Source: Moricandia arvensis
Taxonomy: Eukaryota > Streptophyta > Magnoliopsida > Brassicales > Brassicaceae
NCBI GenBank assembly: GCA_905132765.1
Contig: CAJHQP010000049.1
Location: 248,001 to 312,000, forward strand
DNA: 64,000 bases
Reading direction: 5' to 3'
The position numbers were made by a program, and so were the translations under genes. Positions 21,344 through 33,002 of this stretch are shown one piece after another. The stretch's first letter is position 1; every line of letters begins with the position of its first letter. The notes under the pieces were generated by a model. That model was not told the origin of the DNA, did no database searches, and saw only the letters and a list, made by a program, of their open reading frames with translations.

Positions 21344-22004
21344 TAAAAATCTAGTAAAAATAAAAGATTGAGATGATTTTCTGAAAGATGCAGAGGGGTA
21401 GGTAAATTACCCTTGACTCCATTATTCTATTTCAAAAATTAATGATCACACACTGTGGAAGTGAGGGATAGGTAAACCACACATGACCTCATTATTCGCC
21501 TACACTTTGTCAGAAATAAAAGAAAATGAGAGAAAAGAAAGAAAAAAAAGATGAACAAGATGGATTGTATCAGCATAATTGATTCATTGGACTTATAAAG
21601 AAATTAATATAAAGAGGTTCGAAGAAGAGAGAAAGAGAGAAGAAAGGGATTAGAGAACACTGCATGTGTGTTCAGATACTTTCAGAGGTAAGAGTCCGTG
21701 TGTCCTCTGATCGATACTTCCAACGTAAAGCCTGCACTTTTATTTTATGTAAGAAATGAGGTTAGTAGAGGGGTGAGTCAAATTAGTGTTTGCTAAGTTG
21801 CTGGTAGGATGGATTTGGTTGCTATACTAGGATATGGTATATAAATTTTCTCTAAGATTGACACTTGTTTGATGTGGTTGCAACATAGTAAATGTGATAA
21901 TGATAAGTCAGAGATTTTGTGAGTCCTTGTTGTTTTCAAACCTCTTGCCAAAGACTACTCTATGTTTTGATGGAGAACAACCAAAAATGTAATTCTGGGG
22001 GAGT

Positions 22005-24386
22005 TGATATATTCTGGATTTTACCACTTTTAGACCATGGTATATGACCTTTTACAGTAAATTATATGTGTTTGGAGTTGTTCGACAATTTTTTTCAGTT
22101 TCAGGTACGTTATTGAGAAAATTTGTGATTCTGGAGCCTTTTGGGATGCATAACTGCACAGATGCGCCAGATGTTTAGCTATAAATGGAGACCTTCCCAC
22201 CGTGATATTTAGCTGATATTTTGAGATAAGATTGAACTTCGATGGTTAAATCTAAAGTTATGCATGTTTTACTAAAGAGTGGTCTATCTACCTCGGGAGA
22301 AGAAGTTGTCGAGGAGATGAAGGAATGTCAATCGACGATGCACCCTTAGTGTCGATCGATGGTGATGCTAAAACGCGGGCCGAGTATATTTCAAGACTGC
22401 GTTAAGCGCAGAAGACACCACAAATTACCAGAATAGAATACCCATGTACGAGTTTAAAATATATATTTATGTTTTCAAAGCCATTGTTGAGGGCTACACG
22501 TTCTATGCTTTATTATATTCATCGTTCTAAGTTTTAAGATTGGAAAGAAGAGAGAAACTCCTTTAAAGTCATCTTAGAACTTTATTGGTTTTATTATTTA
22601 TTCTATTTCATCCATTCATCTTTGATTTATGTGAAAACTATCATGTTTGAGTAGTCTCCTTGTTAGATTTATGGTTTATTAAAGGTTTTGATGGATTAGT
22701 CAAACAATAGAAATGTTAGGGTGATTATTAGATCTATCATTAAAATTGTGCTTATTGCTTGTGTTCTAGAGTAACTAACTCGAAACATGATATTAGGATA
22801 ACTGATACTGCGAGAGTATAATCGTTACCCGAACAAATCCTGTTGAGCTTAAGTTACTTGGGACAATAGAGAGACTGGTCTAGGAATTCTAAGAGAATTA
22901 GTCGAATTATGGTTGTTAAATGCTAGACTAGAAAATCCATCGTTCAATGTCGTTTATATACCATCGAACGATGGTCATTCCGAATTTTCACATTAATGTC
23001 GTAAACTCTGAGCTTAGCCATAGGATAGATATAAATTATATCTTTACTAATGCAATTTGTGTTCTATGATTGAAAACCCCTTAGCTTCTAACCATTATAA
23101 TTCACTACCTAAAAATCCAAGATCTAGCTATTTTCCTTAATTGTTTACAACCACCTCATTCCTGATTTACCATTTCTTAAAGACTTATTAATTGCCTAGC
23201 ATAACTAAGTTGATTATGGAGCCTTTTCAGATACAAAACTACATAGACGCATCAGCTTTCTACCTATGGATGGCAACCTTCCCACGGTACGATTGAGCTT
23301 ATATTTTGATCCAAGATAGAAGTTTAAGTTATCTTTCCAATTCCACCGGTTTGAGATTCATTTGACGGTTATATCTAAAGTTATGCTCGTTTTACTAAAG
23401 ACTGGTCTGTCTGCCTCGCGAGATGAAGCTTCCAAAGAGACGAAGGTGTGTCAATCAACGACACAGCCTTTTTGTTGATTGACGGTGATCGCAAAAACCG
23501 GGCAGAGTATATTTAAGAACGACTAAAGTCTAGATGCCACCATAAGTTACCAGAATACCCATGGACGATCCAAAACCCTATTTATGTGTTTTCTAAGTAT
23601 TGTTGATGGCTACGCTTTCTACGCTTTATTCTATTCATTGTTCTTAGTTTTAAGATTGGAGAGAAGAGGGGAACTCCTTCAGAGTCCTCTTAGAGCTGCA
23701 TTGGTTTTATTATTTATACCATTTCATCTATTCATCTTTGATTTTTGTGACAACTATTATGTATAAGTAGTCACCTTGTTAGATTTAAGGTTACTAAGGG
23801 TTTTGATGGATTAGCAAAACAATAGAATTGTTAGGGTGATTATTAGATCTATCATTAGAATTGTGCTTATTTCTTGTGTTCTAGAGTAGGTTACTCGAAT
23901 CCTGATATAAGGGTCATTGATACTGCGAGAGTAGGATTGTTACCTAAAAAAATCATGTTGATCTTATGTTCATAGGGGCAATCAATAAACTGGTCTAGTA
24001 ATTCTGATCGTTTAATGCTTGACTAAGAAAGCCATCGATCGATGCCATTTGCATACCATTGATCGACGATCATTCTCAATTTGCAGACGAATGTAGTAGA
24101 CTTTGAGATTCGCCATAGAATAAAAGAAACTTATATATTTACTATTTGAATTTGTGTTCTACGATTAAAATCCCTTGGCTTCTATCTATTATAGTTCACT
24201 ACCTGAAAACCATAGATCTGGATATTTTCCCTAATTGTTTACAAACATACTCATTCCTAGCAAAACTAAGTTGATTATAAAATCTATGTCCCATCGCTCT
24301 GTGTGGATTTGATCCCTAAGTACTATAGTTGAACCTATAATTTGAGAGAGTAATCAGTAGCTCTAGGTTAATTTGAGCACTTATCA
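22005..24386 (+). repeat. 3' LTR of Athila with an internal tandem duplication
   Basis: It starts TGATATATTCTGGATTTTAC right after AATTCTGGGGGAGT (the polypurine tract) and ends AGCACTTATCA. It is about 1 kb longer than the 5' LTR because 22134-23216 is repeated at 23217-24296: GGAGCCTTTT appears at 22134 and again at 23218, and GCATAACTAAGTTGATTAT precedes the junction. Confidence 0.82.
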
Positions 24387-27300
24387 ACAAACAAGAAATC
24401 CAACGACCAAATGATTAACGAAACTTCTAACGCTTTCAAACAAGCTAAACCCTAGTCGCAAGATCTATGACCAAAACAAAAAATCCTCCCAATATATCCT
24501 AACAACGTAAAATCACTATACCTAAAAGAAGAACATATTTTCGGATAAAGAAATACGATGCAGACTTTCAAAAATATATTTCCAAAACATGAAAAAAGTA
24601 CTAGAACAGTTGTAATGTGATTATAAATAAATAAGTAACACAAGTTAGAAAAGTCAAGTACTTGCTCCTACATCACGTTCATCGATTGGCCCCTACAGAG
24701 AAATCAACCGTTCTCAAAATAAACGCTTAGCCCGACCTGCTCCTCTCATAGAATTTGTCTCCAAACATCCGACACAAGGATAATCGCGCTATTGAAATCC
24801 AAAATTTTGTTCAGTACTTCCAAAACTTTAAAACTATCTTCGGAGAGATATTCGATTCCTGATCGATGCAAATCACATAAGCCGAGAAGTGATCGTAGAT
24901 TTCAATTTGAAACGGAGTTAGGTTGATATCGTCAACGAGTCAAGTAAGCCGTGATTGACCTCGCATACACCAGGCACAAAAAGAAACCTAGGTCTTACCC
25001 TAACTCCACTCTTAACTCGCAAAGGCATAGTGTCATTGATATGATATACAAATTTTGCCTCTTCGCTGATGCTTGAATGTTCATAATCCTAAATTTCAAA
25101 ATTCTCCATCTTAACACAACTACAACTATCACTATCCGCTAGATAGAAGGAGATGAGGAACACTCTCGCACTCTCTTCTTATCGTTGACGCTTTATCCAT
25201 AAAAAGAAGGGCTACTAAACAAAAATATATTTAAAAGCCCCAAGGGGCAAGTGTGATACATACCAATAAACATAACATAAAGAAGGAACATATTCCCTTC
25301 AAATACAAACAACCTTCACAGGTCTAAGAAAATGTTACCAGACATCGACGCCCCAATCGAGTTATCACTAACATCGAGCGGGGCCATAAGTTGGTCTACC
25401 TCACCATCCTCACCCGAAACATCAGGTCCAACCTCCTCTGAATCAGGAGAGACGGGAATCGGGGCCAATGCTCCCAAATTGTCCCTTCGATCTGACGGAT
25501 CATTGACTCAGCTCTTGCATAGTTGCCCACATGCGTAGACATCTTCGCCATCTCGGCATCATTGTTGTAGTCAGCGGATTGCGTGCGTCAAAAACCACCA
25601 AAGGATCCGCAGCACACGTCGTAGTCGCCAAAGGACTTCTAAGTCTTCTTTAGCTCGTCAAATTCTGACACAAACTTAAGAGAGGGATGGTTTAGGATCG
25701 CAGCCATCTCCCGCTTGCCGTTCCTATGTACATGAGGGAGCTTTGAGGCTTGCTTCAACACCATATCCCTCTCACGAAGAGAGCACACCTCAGTGTCGCT
25801 CTTCAAGCGAGAAACCTCTTTTTTGGTCCTCTCGTCCCTAAAGTGAGCCGTTTGCGCCTCCAAGGAACTTGCTTTAAAAGTGTCATTCATCATATGGAGG
25901 CCATGCATGAAAAAAACAGCTAAAGGATTAGAAAATAACTTGACCAAAAAAATTAATCAAGAATAAAACTAACCTCCATGCACATCCGCGAGGCCTCCGC
26001 TAACTTCCCCGATCCGGCAGGCGCGCTACCGCCCGGGACTGTTCAAAACAGATCCTAAGAGAATCCAGGAAAGCAGCGTCAAGTTCTGGACCTTCAGTAC
26101 CGAAACCTGGCGTTGGGGTCTTTACGGCACTACTTCCGCTGACCTCTTTCGGAAAACGGGAATGAAACCAGTCATCCGCAGGCAAATCCGCCCCAGCGGT
26201 AGCGACGTCGCCCTCTTCGACGGCAACTTGTTTGTTCTTGGGAGACCTTTCCCTCTCTGTCTCCACGGGAACATTGTGTGGAATGAATTCGTTCATGGTC
26301 GGATCCGATTATTCTTCCACTAACGTGTGAGGCTGAGCTCAAGAATGAAGATACGAAACCGCCGCATGAACTCATTTCTGAGAAAAGTAACCCCAATAGA
26401 ACGAACCGCCTTGAATAATATATATAAAGGCAAACACGTCGACAAGATGTTGGGGAATAGGATTATAAACTGCAAAACAAATAAAATAAATACATGGTCA
26501 AGTATAGGCAAAACAAAAGCTAATCGAAGTGTCCAAACGTGATACCCTTTAGACCCCGTGTACGCCTTAAAATGGGAATCCATTCTTCCGCGACAGAGGC
26601 ACTGTTTATACGGACAAAGAAATAGTAGTTCTGTCAGCCATGAAAGTTAGAAGTAAGCCCATTGATCATCACCATATGTTGCCTAGGATTAAGGAAATAC
26701 GTGAGTCACTCATGTGTCTTACGGACACAGAAAGCCTCGAGATAGTCAGGGCCGAGAGTCATCCCTTGCTCGAAACTCAAAACCATGATCCCCACGAGAT
26801 GATGCAGACCAGCAAGAGACATCTCGCTTATCAAAACACAGAAATGGTTCAGGGTCTGAATTATGATCTCTGTGATGGGAAACCACAAACTACAATGCTA
26901 AATATGTGCCTCGTAACACGTGAAGTAACCACGAGGAGGAGAATCAGCGTTCTCCCCATGCTGCGGTAACCAAATATCTACTTCATCCGGGACCCGACAG
27001 AGATTGTGAATTGTGTCAAGAAAAGGATACTTGGCCCATCGACAAGTCTTCTAGCATGAGGCCTCACCAGGCACCATGGCCCAGGTGGAGGTGATTCCAG
27101 ACCATATGTGGCAAGCCAATATCCGCGACCTCTCCAGGATCAGTGGAATGTAGGACGAACTCGACCTTCGGAACAATTTCACCTTCTTGAAACACATAAT
27201 CTCTTGGGATAAAAATAGGAAGGCAAGGCGTCCTAGGACACTCTCTTGCTTGAGGACATGATAGTAATAATAAAGGAAGGAAATATAGAGAAAAAATTTC

Positions 27301-27506
27301 TACCGTAAGAAAAATTTCTTGTGGAAGTAAGCAAGTAAAGAATTTGAAAACCTACTCCACATACTTATAAAGGAAGATATCTACTCTATCTTACGATGAA
27401 AATCAATTTACTTTCAGACTTTCAGCCATCAATTCTTCCTAACTTACCTAACATGCCTAACACCTCGCAAAAACATCACAACGATTCTAGCGAGCTAGGA
27501 GCTAAC
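24387..27506 (+). mobile_element. Element B: 3' interior of a Tat-like element
   Basis: This segment ends in AGCTAGGAGCTAAC, a weak polypurine tract, directly before an LTR start. Positions 24796-25120 match 55227-55560 of element C, which occupies the same place ahead of C's 3' LTR, so B and C are relatives. Between them B carries an antisense reading region (25310-27260) that C lacks. The left part of B (gag-pol and 5' LTR) is not in the window and was probably cut off at the Athila boundary. Confidence 0.65.
25310..27260 (-). pseudogene. Antisense ORF of a Tat-like element, gypsy-type transposon domain
   Basis: On the minus strand a frame at about 26890-26706 encodes FPITEIIIQTLNHFCVLISE followed by LVGIMVLSFEQGMTLGPDYL, matching the plant family called putative gypsy type transposon (Pfam PF04195, recalled, not searched). 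Text further along continues with FVRINSASVAEEWIPILR near 26600, then a hydrophilic region (26296-26000), a coiled-coil-like stretch (25947-25639, RDERTKKEVSRLKSDTEV) and an acidic tail near 25330-25470. Frameshifts, stops and probable short introns separate the pieces. Tat-lineage elements often carry such a reverse-strand ORF between pol and the 3' LTR; its role is unknown. The plus-strand frame at 26640-26969 is its shadow. Confidence 0.7.
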
Positions 27507-27764
27507 TGTTGGGATCAAAATCGGCCACAAGGGAATCAATGTCTAGAAACTACCGCAATGACCTTTTTTTTTAAAGTAAAAAGAACGTGAGAACTAAAAC
27601 CTAGTAGGATTCAAATAATAACTAGGTTTCGCGAAAGACATACTCAATCTCAAACATATTAACTTCCGAAAATATGATAAAACGAGAAACAATCTCATCT
27701 CGACTTCTCATCGTCTTATTGTTTCCAGTTTATCTCGCCCCGACCATTGAACCATGTCACCAAA

Positions 27765-28343
27765 AGGTGACCAGATCACCCTCTCCACGTCTTATCACCA
27801 GCAGACAATGAACCCAGCTCGCCCAGGTCACCATATGGCGACAAGACCATCTTCTCTGTTTCTCGTTTCCAGCAGATGGCGACTTGGGCGAGTTCTCGTC
27901 GCTAGTTGGGCCACGTCTTGCCTATAGCAAGCGACGACTCGGGCTCGTCCTTGTCTCCAGCTGGTGACAAGACTGTCTTCTTTGCTTCTCGTCGCCAGCA
28001 TACAACAACTCCGAGTCATCCTCGTTGCCAACTGGGAACGTGAACATCTTCTCCGTGTCTCGTTCCCTACAAGCAACGACTCAGGCTCTTCCTTGGCTCC
28101 AGATGGTGATGAGACCATCTTCCACACGTCACGTCTCCAGCAGGCGATTACTCGAGCTCGTCCTCGTTGGTAACAAGACCATCATCTCCTCCTCTCGTCG
28201 CCAGTAGGCAACAACTTCGTGTTGTCCTCATCGCCAGCTTGCGAGAAGACCATCTTCCCCACGTCTTGTCGCCAGAAGGTGATAACTCGGGCTCATCTTC
28301 GTTGCCTGTTGGTGATGAGACTGCCTTCTGTGCGTCTGGTAGC
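27765..28343 (+). repeat. Hairpin minisatellite in the LTR of B
   Basis: About eight units of roughly 70-75 bases each contain the words TCGTCGCCAGCAGGCGAC and GACTCGGGCTCGTC in varying states. The core is a GTCGCC/GGCGAC inverted repeat around a 4-base centre. The array continues after the CRM insertion at 35592-35665. No reading frame is preserved. Confidence 0.7.
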
Positions 28344-29440
28344 TGATGAGGACATAGAACCAGATATCAACATCCCAACCCTAAGATAAGCACCAAGAAC
28401 AAGATCAGGAACCAAGGGGGTGATTGCAAGCTTCTGTGAAGCCATTGAAGGATTGTTTGCCAAGGCTAATAGCAACCTCAACTTAGATGACATCACAAAC
28501 CGTCTAGACAAGCTCTCCATTTCCGGATCAGAGGTTATAAAGACTCAACCTTATGTTATACAAGACGGTCCAAAAGATAATGCTATCCTATGGTCTATCA
28601 TTCCGCATAAAGAGATTGTTTCCTTATTCACCATCTCCCCACTTAAGTGAAACGATGAGTATCAAGGGGAATAGGCAAGCTTTCTAAACGACAACACTTC
28701 ACACTTCTGCTCTTCTCCTAACCCCAATGGCTACCTTACCAAAATTCAAATCCACCAGAAAGGTAAGTAAGGTAAGCATATTTCAATATTTTATTTACTT
28801 GATTTTCCTTGCAGGTTTTGGGTCTTTTATTTATTTCATTTTCGAATAAACCAGGCATTGTTTAGCCTTTGCTTTTAATTAGGTCCTAAGATTGAGTCAT
28901 TGTATTAAATTTGCTTCAAAGACCCCTAGAAGGGCATAGCTGCATCGGCGAGTATATAAGCCCCTATAAGCAGCCTTGTATTCTTCAACCTTTATGAAAT
29001 ATATGAGTCAGTTTGCCCCTAGCAACTAAAAACCCTAAAGCCTTTCGTGTGTGTGAGAAGCCGTATTGAGAGCAACCAGTCTTATCAAGCCCATTCCCAT
29101 AGAGTTTGTGGCGACTTTCGATACATCTGATTGAGTTCTTCAATCTATTCACTCCATCTCCATTCCTTGTCCTTGTTGAGTTGTTTATACGAACAAGAAG
29201 CTTGGATCCACACTCCATCATCACGTCATCCTCCATCCAGAGATAGCAAGTTGGTTACACGACCATTTGTTGTTTCCCATCCTCCACTGATCCGTTCTAA
29301 GAGCAATCAAGCCGATTATCATCTCATTCCATTCCATCCGCAAGAACTCACTCCATTCTCACCTCCATCCACCCACCCAAAGCTTGATACTCATCCTCTA
29401 TCCATCCAGTGTGAGAAGGGTGCTTCCCGTGCCCATATCA
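28344..29440 (+). repeat. 5' LTR of the CRM element
   Basis: It begins TGATGAGGACATAGAACC and ends GCCCATATCA. TATATAAGCCCCTATAAGC near 28952 is a likely TATA box, giving a transcript start a few tens of bases downstream. It pairs with 34492-35591. Confidence 0.95.
28950..28960 (+). promoter_or_regulatory. Probable TATA box of the CRM 5' LTR
   Basis: AGTATATAAGC lies about 490 bases before the LTR end, in a position suited to drive full-length RNA. The same motif is at 35100 in the 3' LTR. Assignment is by motif only. Confidence 0.5.
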
Positions 29441-29444
29441 TTTT

Positions 29445-29457
29445 TGGTATCAGAGCC
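29445..29457 (+). other. CRM primer-binding site
   Basis: TGGTATCAGAGCC is an exact match to the usual initiator tRNA-Met site, four bases after the LTR. About 630 bases of untranslated leader follow before gag. Confidence 0.93.
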
Positions 29458-30086
29458 GAAAGGCTCCTATTCAGGTTAACTCTTTCCTTTTCATTTAGAT
29501 CATTTCATTCTGTTAAGAAAAACTATAAAAAGTTGTGTTTTGCTTGCGTGTTTGATTTCTGCCATTGTTAGTTTATTAAGTTCTTAGTTTATTAAACAGA
29601 AAAGAAAAGAAAGATAACGAGTTAGATAGTCTATTTGATTCAAATACCTTGGAGAAAACTCAAAAAAAGTGTTAGAAGTTAATTGTTGCATCCGGTTATT
29701 CCTTATTCTGTCATATTGCATATCTCGAATATTTAGGTTTCCTTTTTGAGTTGCACTCGAAAATATTCATAAAGGACCAAAGATATTCACTTAGTTACAT
29801 CAGTTAATCCTTTATTTCACCTTAGTTCAATTTTGAATTTGCATATCATACTTATAAAAAAAAGAAGCATATTTCATACATATTCATATTGGGTGGTCGA
29901 ACTTTCCTTAATTGGAACTTGGGACATAACTTGTGCTGCATACATCTTTGCGTATTGTTATCTCCTAAAACCGGTCCATTACACATTCATTTTCATTAGA
30001 TCAATCACATTCTTGCATATTGTTACTTGTTTAACTTCGATTCCCCATATTTTCACTTGTTCTTGAAGGGTCTTGTAGGAAAAGCA

Positions 30087-31787
30087 ATGGGAGATAGCAC
30101 TTCATCCACTGATGCTGCGACCATAGCTCAACTCCTAGCTACCATGCAATCCATAAGTGAAAGGATGGCTCGGCTGGAGCAGAACCAACAAGCTCAGGCC
30201 AATAACCCAAACAACAATCCGGCAAGAGGCCAACAAAGGCGACAAGAGCACCCACCAGAAGAAAATGAGACTGATAGTGATATGCCTACTCTGGAAGAAG
30301 AAGAGCAACACCCTCCACCTAGGAGAGATGCCAGAGATAGAGGAAGGAACCGAGGCAGAAACTATAATCAAGAAGAAGAGCATCCATGGCAGGGAGGCAA
30401 AGACTTGAAGCTAACGCCACCAACCTTTGCTGGAAAGGTTAACCCTGATGCCTACATTGATTGGGAAACAAGGATGGAATATATCTTTGACTACTATAAC
30501 TACACGGAGGCAAGGAAGATCTCTCTAGCTGCTGCTCAACTCACTGACACTGCCTTGTCATGGTGGGATAGGGAGACTTCAGAAAGGAGAAGGCTTAGAC
30601 GTGATCCTATTGTACTTTTGGATGACATGAGGGCCTTACTGAGGAAGAGATATGTGCCAAGTTACTACTACAGAGACTTGCAAAATAGGTTCAGGAAGCT
30701 CACTCAAGGGAACAAGTCAGTAGAAGAATACTATGAGGAGTTTGCTGCACACAGGAACCGTTTGGAAGTACAAGACTCTGAGGAGACTTTGATGGCACAA
30801 TTCCTAGATGGTTTACAAGACCGGATCAAAAGAAAGGTGGAGAGGCAGAACTATGAACACTTCCATGAATTGTTGCACTATGCTATTCAAGCCGAGCAAC
30901 ACATCAAGAGGAAGACCATAGCCACCAGTAGAAGCAAGAGTACTTGGGCACCACCCGTACAAAAGAACAATGACAAAGGCAAGTCCATTGAGGTGGAGAG
31001 CCGGTTCAAGAAGAATCCAGCACCAGAGGCTTCCAAGAGCAATAAGACTGATCAAGGGAAGGGTGCTGCACCTAGGAACCGTGACATTACTTGCTACAAA
31101 TGTCAAGGGAAAGGACATTATGCCCGAGACTGTCCTAACCAGAGAGTAATGATCCTCAGAGAAGATGGAGGATATGAGACTCAAGAAGAGGCTGAAGAAG
31201 AAACGGCTGGAACTGATGAAGAGATCACTGACTATCCAGATGAGGGAGAGATACTTGTGACCAGGAGAGCCCTAAGTGCTATGTTTGAGCCAGAAACCAT
31301 TCAAAGGGAAAATATTTTCCACACAAGATGCACCGTAGACTCCAAGGTATGCAGTCTGATCATTGATGGTGGCTCGTGTACTAATGTTGCTAGCAAGTAC
31401 TTGGTTGACAAGTTAGGTCTCAAGAAGACAAAGCATCCAAAGCCATACCGGCTCAAGTGGTTGAATGATGAGACTGAGTTGAAGATTGGTGAACAAGTGG
31501 TGATCCCATTCAGCATAGGCAGATATGCTGATCAGGTGACTTGTGATGTTGTTCCTATGCAAGCTGGACATCTCCTGCTGGGGAGACCTTGGCAGTTTGA
31601 CAAGGAGACAATCCACAATGGCCGCACCAACTTCTACAGCTTCACTCACAACAACCGCAAGCACAACCTTGCTCCTTTGACACCACAGCAAGTCCTAGAC
31701 ATGCAAAAAGAAATGGACAAAGGTAACAAGGCAAGTAAGACTAACCTTTACATCACTTCCCAACAAGTTTTAAAATCATTAGAGTAA
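30087..31787 (+). CDS. gag-pro: CRM Gag and aspartic protease
   Basis: I chose the ATG at 30087 (MGDSTSSTDAATIAQ) because text before it is leader-like, although the frame is open from 30027. Residues 1-110 are polar, with a coiled-coil-like start. The capsid core runs from about 120 (LTPPTFAGKVNPDAYIDWE), and a CCHC zinc knuckle (CYKCQGKGHYARDC) is at about 336-349. A retropepsin-like domain starts at about 423 with LIIDGGSCTNVAS, having DGG where DTG or DSG is usual. Gag builds the particle and the protease trims the polyprotein. The frame ends at a TAA (31785) and is in the same frame as reverse transcriptase, which starts 10 bases later. The family normally has one continuous gag-pol frame, so this is probably a nonsense mutation. 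Confidence 0.9.
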   Translation: MGDSTSSTDAATIAQLLATMQSISERMARLEQNQQAQANNPNNNPARGQQRRQEHPPEENETDSDMPTLEEEEQHPPPRRDARDRGRNRGRNYNQEEEHPWQGGKDLKLTPPTFAGKVNPDAYIDWETRMEYIFDYYNYTEARKISLAAAQLTDTALSWWDRETSERRRLRRDPIVLLDDMRALLRKRYVPSYYYRDLQNRFRKLTQGNKSVEEYYEEFAAHRNRLEVQDSEETLMAQFLDGLQDRIKRKVERQNYEHFHELLHYAIQAEQHIKRKTIATSRSKSTWAPPVQKNNDKGKSIEVESRFKKNPAPEASKSNKTDQGKGAAPRNRDITCYKCQGKGHYARDCPNQRVMILREDGGYETQEEAEEETAGTDEEITDYPDEGEILVTRRALSAMFEPETIQRENIFHTRCTVDSKVCSLIIDGGSCTNVASKYLVDKLGLKKTKHPKPYRLKWLNDETELKIGEQVVIPFSIGRYADQVTCDVVPMQAGHLLLGRPWQFDKETIHNGRTNFYSFTHNNRKHNLAPLTPQQVLDMQKEMDKGNKASKTNLYITSQQVLKSLE

Positions 31788-31796
31788 AAAGCACAG

Positions 31797-33002
31797 GTGC
31801 TACTAATGATCTTTAAGGAAGGTGTGTTGACAGGTTATGAGGAACAAGAACTTCCCCCATCCGTAGTTCAACTCATTGAGAAGTTCCAGGATCTATTTCC
31901 AGAAGACATACCCACTGGTTTACCACCTAATAGGGGAATAGAACACCAGATTGATCTCATCCCAGGAGCTCCCTTACCAAACCGCCCAGCCTATAGGGCG
32001 AACCCGGAGGAAGCCAAGGAACTAGAGAAGCAGGTGCAAGAATTGATGGATAAGGGATACATCAGGGAGAGTCTAAGCCCTTGTGCAGTTCCAGTTTTGT
32101 TAGTACCAAAGAAAGATGGGACTTGGAGGATGTGTGTAGACTGCCGTGCCATCAACAACATAACCATCAAGTATAGACTCCCAATACCAAGACTTGATGA
32201 CATGCTGGATGAGCTCAGTGGTGCCACTATCTTTTCAAAGATAGACCTGAAGAGTGGTTATCACCAGGTTAGAATGAAGGACGGTGATGAGTGGAAGACT
32301 GCCTTTAAAACCAAAAGGGGACTCTATGAGTGGCTAGTCATGCCATTTGGTCTCACCAATGCCCCAAGCACCTTCATGCGCCTAATGAACCATGTCTTAA
32401 GGGAATACATCTGTAAGTTTGTAGTTGTTTACTTTGATGATATTTTAATCTATAGCACTAGCTTAGAAGATCATCTTAAACATCTTGAGAAGGTTTTGGA
32501 AACACTGCGCCTAGAACATCTATATGCTAACCTTAAGAAGTGTACCTTTTGCACTGATCAACTAGTATTCCTAGGCTTTGTTGTTAGTTCACAGGGATTG
32601 AAAGTTGATGAGGAGAAGATCAAAGCAGTGCAGGATTGGCCTACCCCAACTACCATCGGCCATGTGAGGAGTTTCCATGGCTTGGCCAGTTTCTATAGGA
32701 GGTTTGTCAAAGACTTCAACACCATAGCAGCCCCACTGACATCAGTGATCAAGAAGGATGTTGCCTTCAAATTGGGAACTGAACAGGAAGAAGCTTTTCA
32801 AAAACTTAAGACTAGCTTAACTAATGCTCCTGTTTTGGTTTTGCCTAACTTTGACAAAACTTTTGAGATTGAATGTGATGCCTCAGGAACAGGTGTGGGA
32901 GCCGTGTTAACTCAAGGAGGAAAACCAGTAGCATTCTTCAGTGAGAAGCTACATGGAGCAACCCTCAACTACCCCACCTATGACAAGGAATGTATGCTTT
33001 AG
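31797..33002 (+). pseudogene. CRM reverse transcriptase and start of RNase H
   Basis: This is in the same frame as Gag-Pro, separated by one stop. It has the motifs LVPKKDGTWRMCVDCRAINN (about 100-120), FSKIDLKSGYHQVRM (about 145-160), MPFGLTNAPSTFMRLMN and the catalytic YFDD at about 212-215, and continues into RNase H (FEIECDASGTGVGAVLTQGG near 360). It copies genomic RNA to DNA in the particle. The frame ends early at 33002 because one base is missing at about 32992, in the YDKE region just before the RNase H continues in another frame. All catalytic residues look conserved. Confidence 0.9.

Larger units (their letters stand above)
18192..21353 (+). mobile_element. Non-autonomous Helitron, 3,162 bp
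   Basis: The 5' end is TCTATACTATATAAAAG and the 3' end CTAG, inserted between A (18191) and T (21354) as Helitrons do. Ten bases before the end lies a perfect 9-bp stem with a 3-base loop (AACTCGCGC GTA GCGCGAGTT, 21323-21343), the termination hairpin. No RepHel helicase is encoded. Its first 1.5 kb is a tandem array of its own 5' end, and it carries a MITE at 20582-20862. It is inserted in the 3' non-coding interior of Athila. Confidence 0.92.
14760..24386 (+). mobile_element. Internally deleted Athila (Ty3/gypsy) with a nested Helitron
   Basis: The LTR ends, an Athila-style primer site (TGGTGCCTTTCCCAGGGA), an Athila gag remnant, the phrase CTGGGGACAATGTTGTTTAA near 17808 and a GGGGGAG polypurine tract define it. 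Protease, reverse transcriptase and integrase are absent. Without the Helitron only about 2.7 kb lie between the LTRs, against several kb of gag-pol in full Athila elements. It abuts or enters the Copia-like 3' LTR on the left and element B on the right. No target duplication could be recognised. Confidence 0.82.

Noticed and set aside
24387..24400. Continuation of the Copia-like LTR after the Athila 3' end
   Set aside because: ACAAACAAGAAATCC only loosely resembles the expected ACACACAACAAGATATC, which is too short and weak to support nesting of Athila in that LTR.
26640..26969. 109-codon plus-strand ORF
   Set aside because: The minus strand at the same place encodes the recognisable gypsy-type transposon domain, so the plus frame is a shadow.
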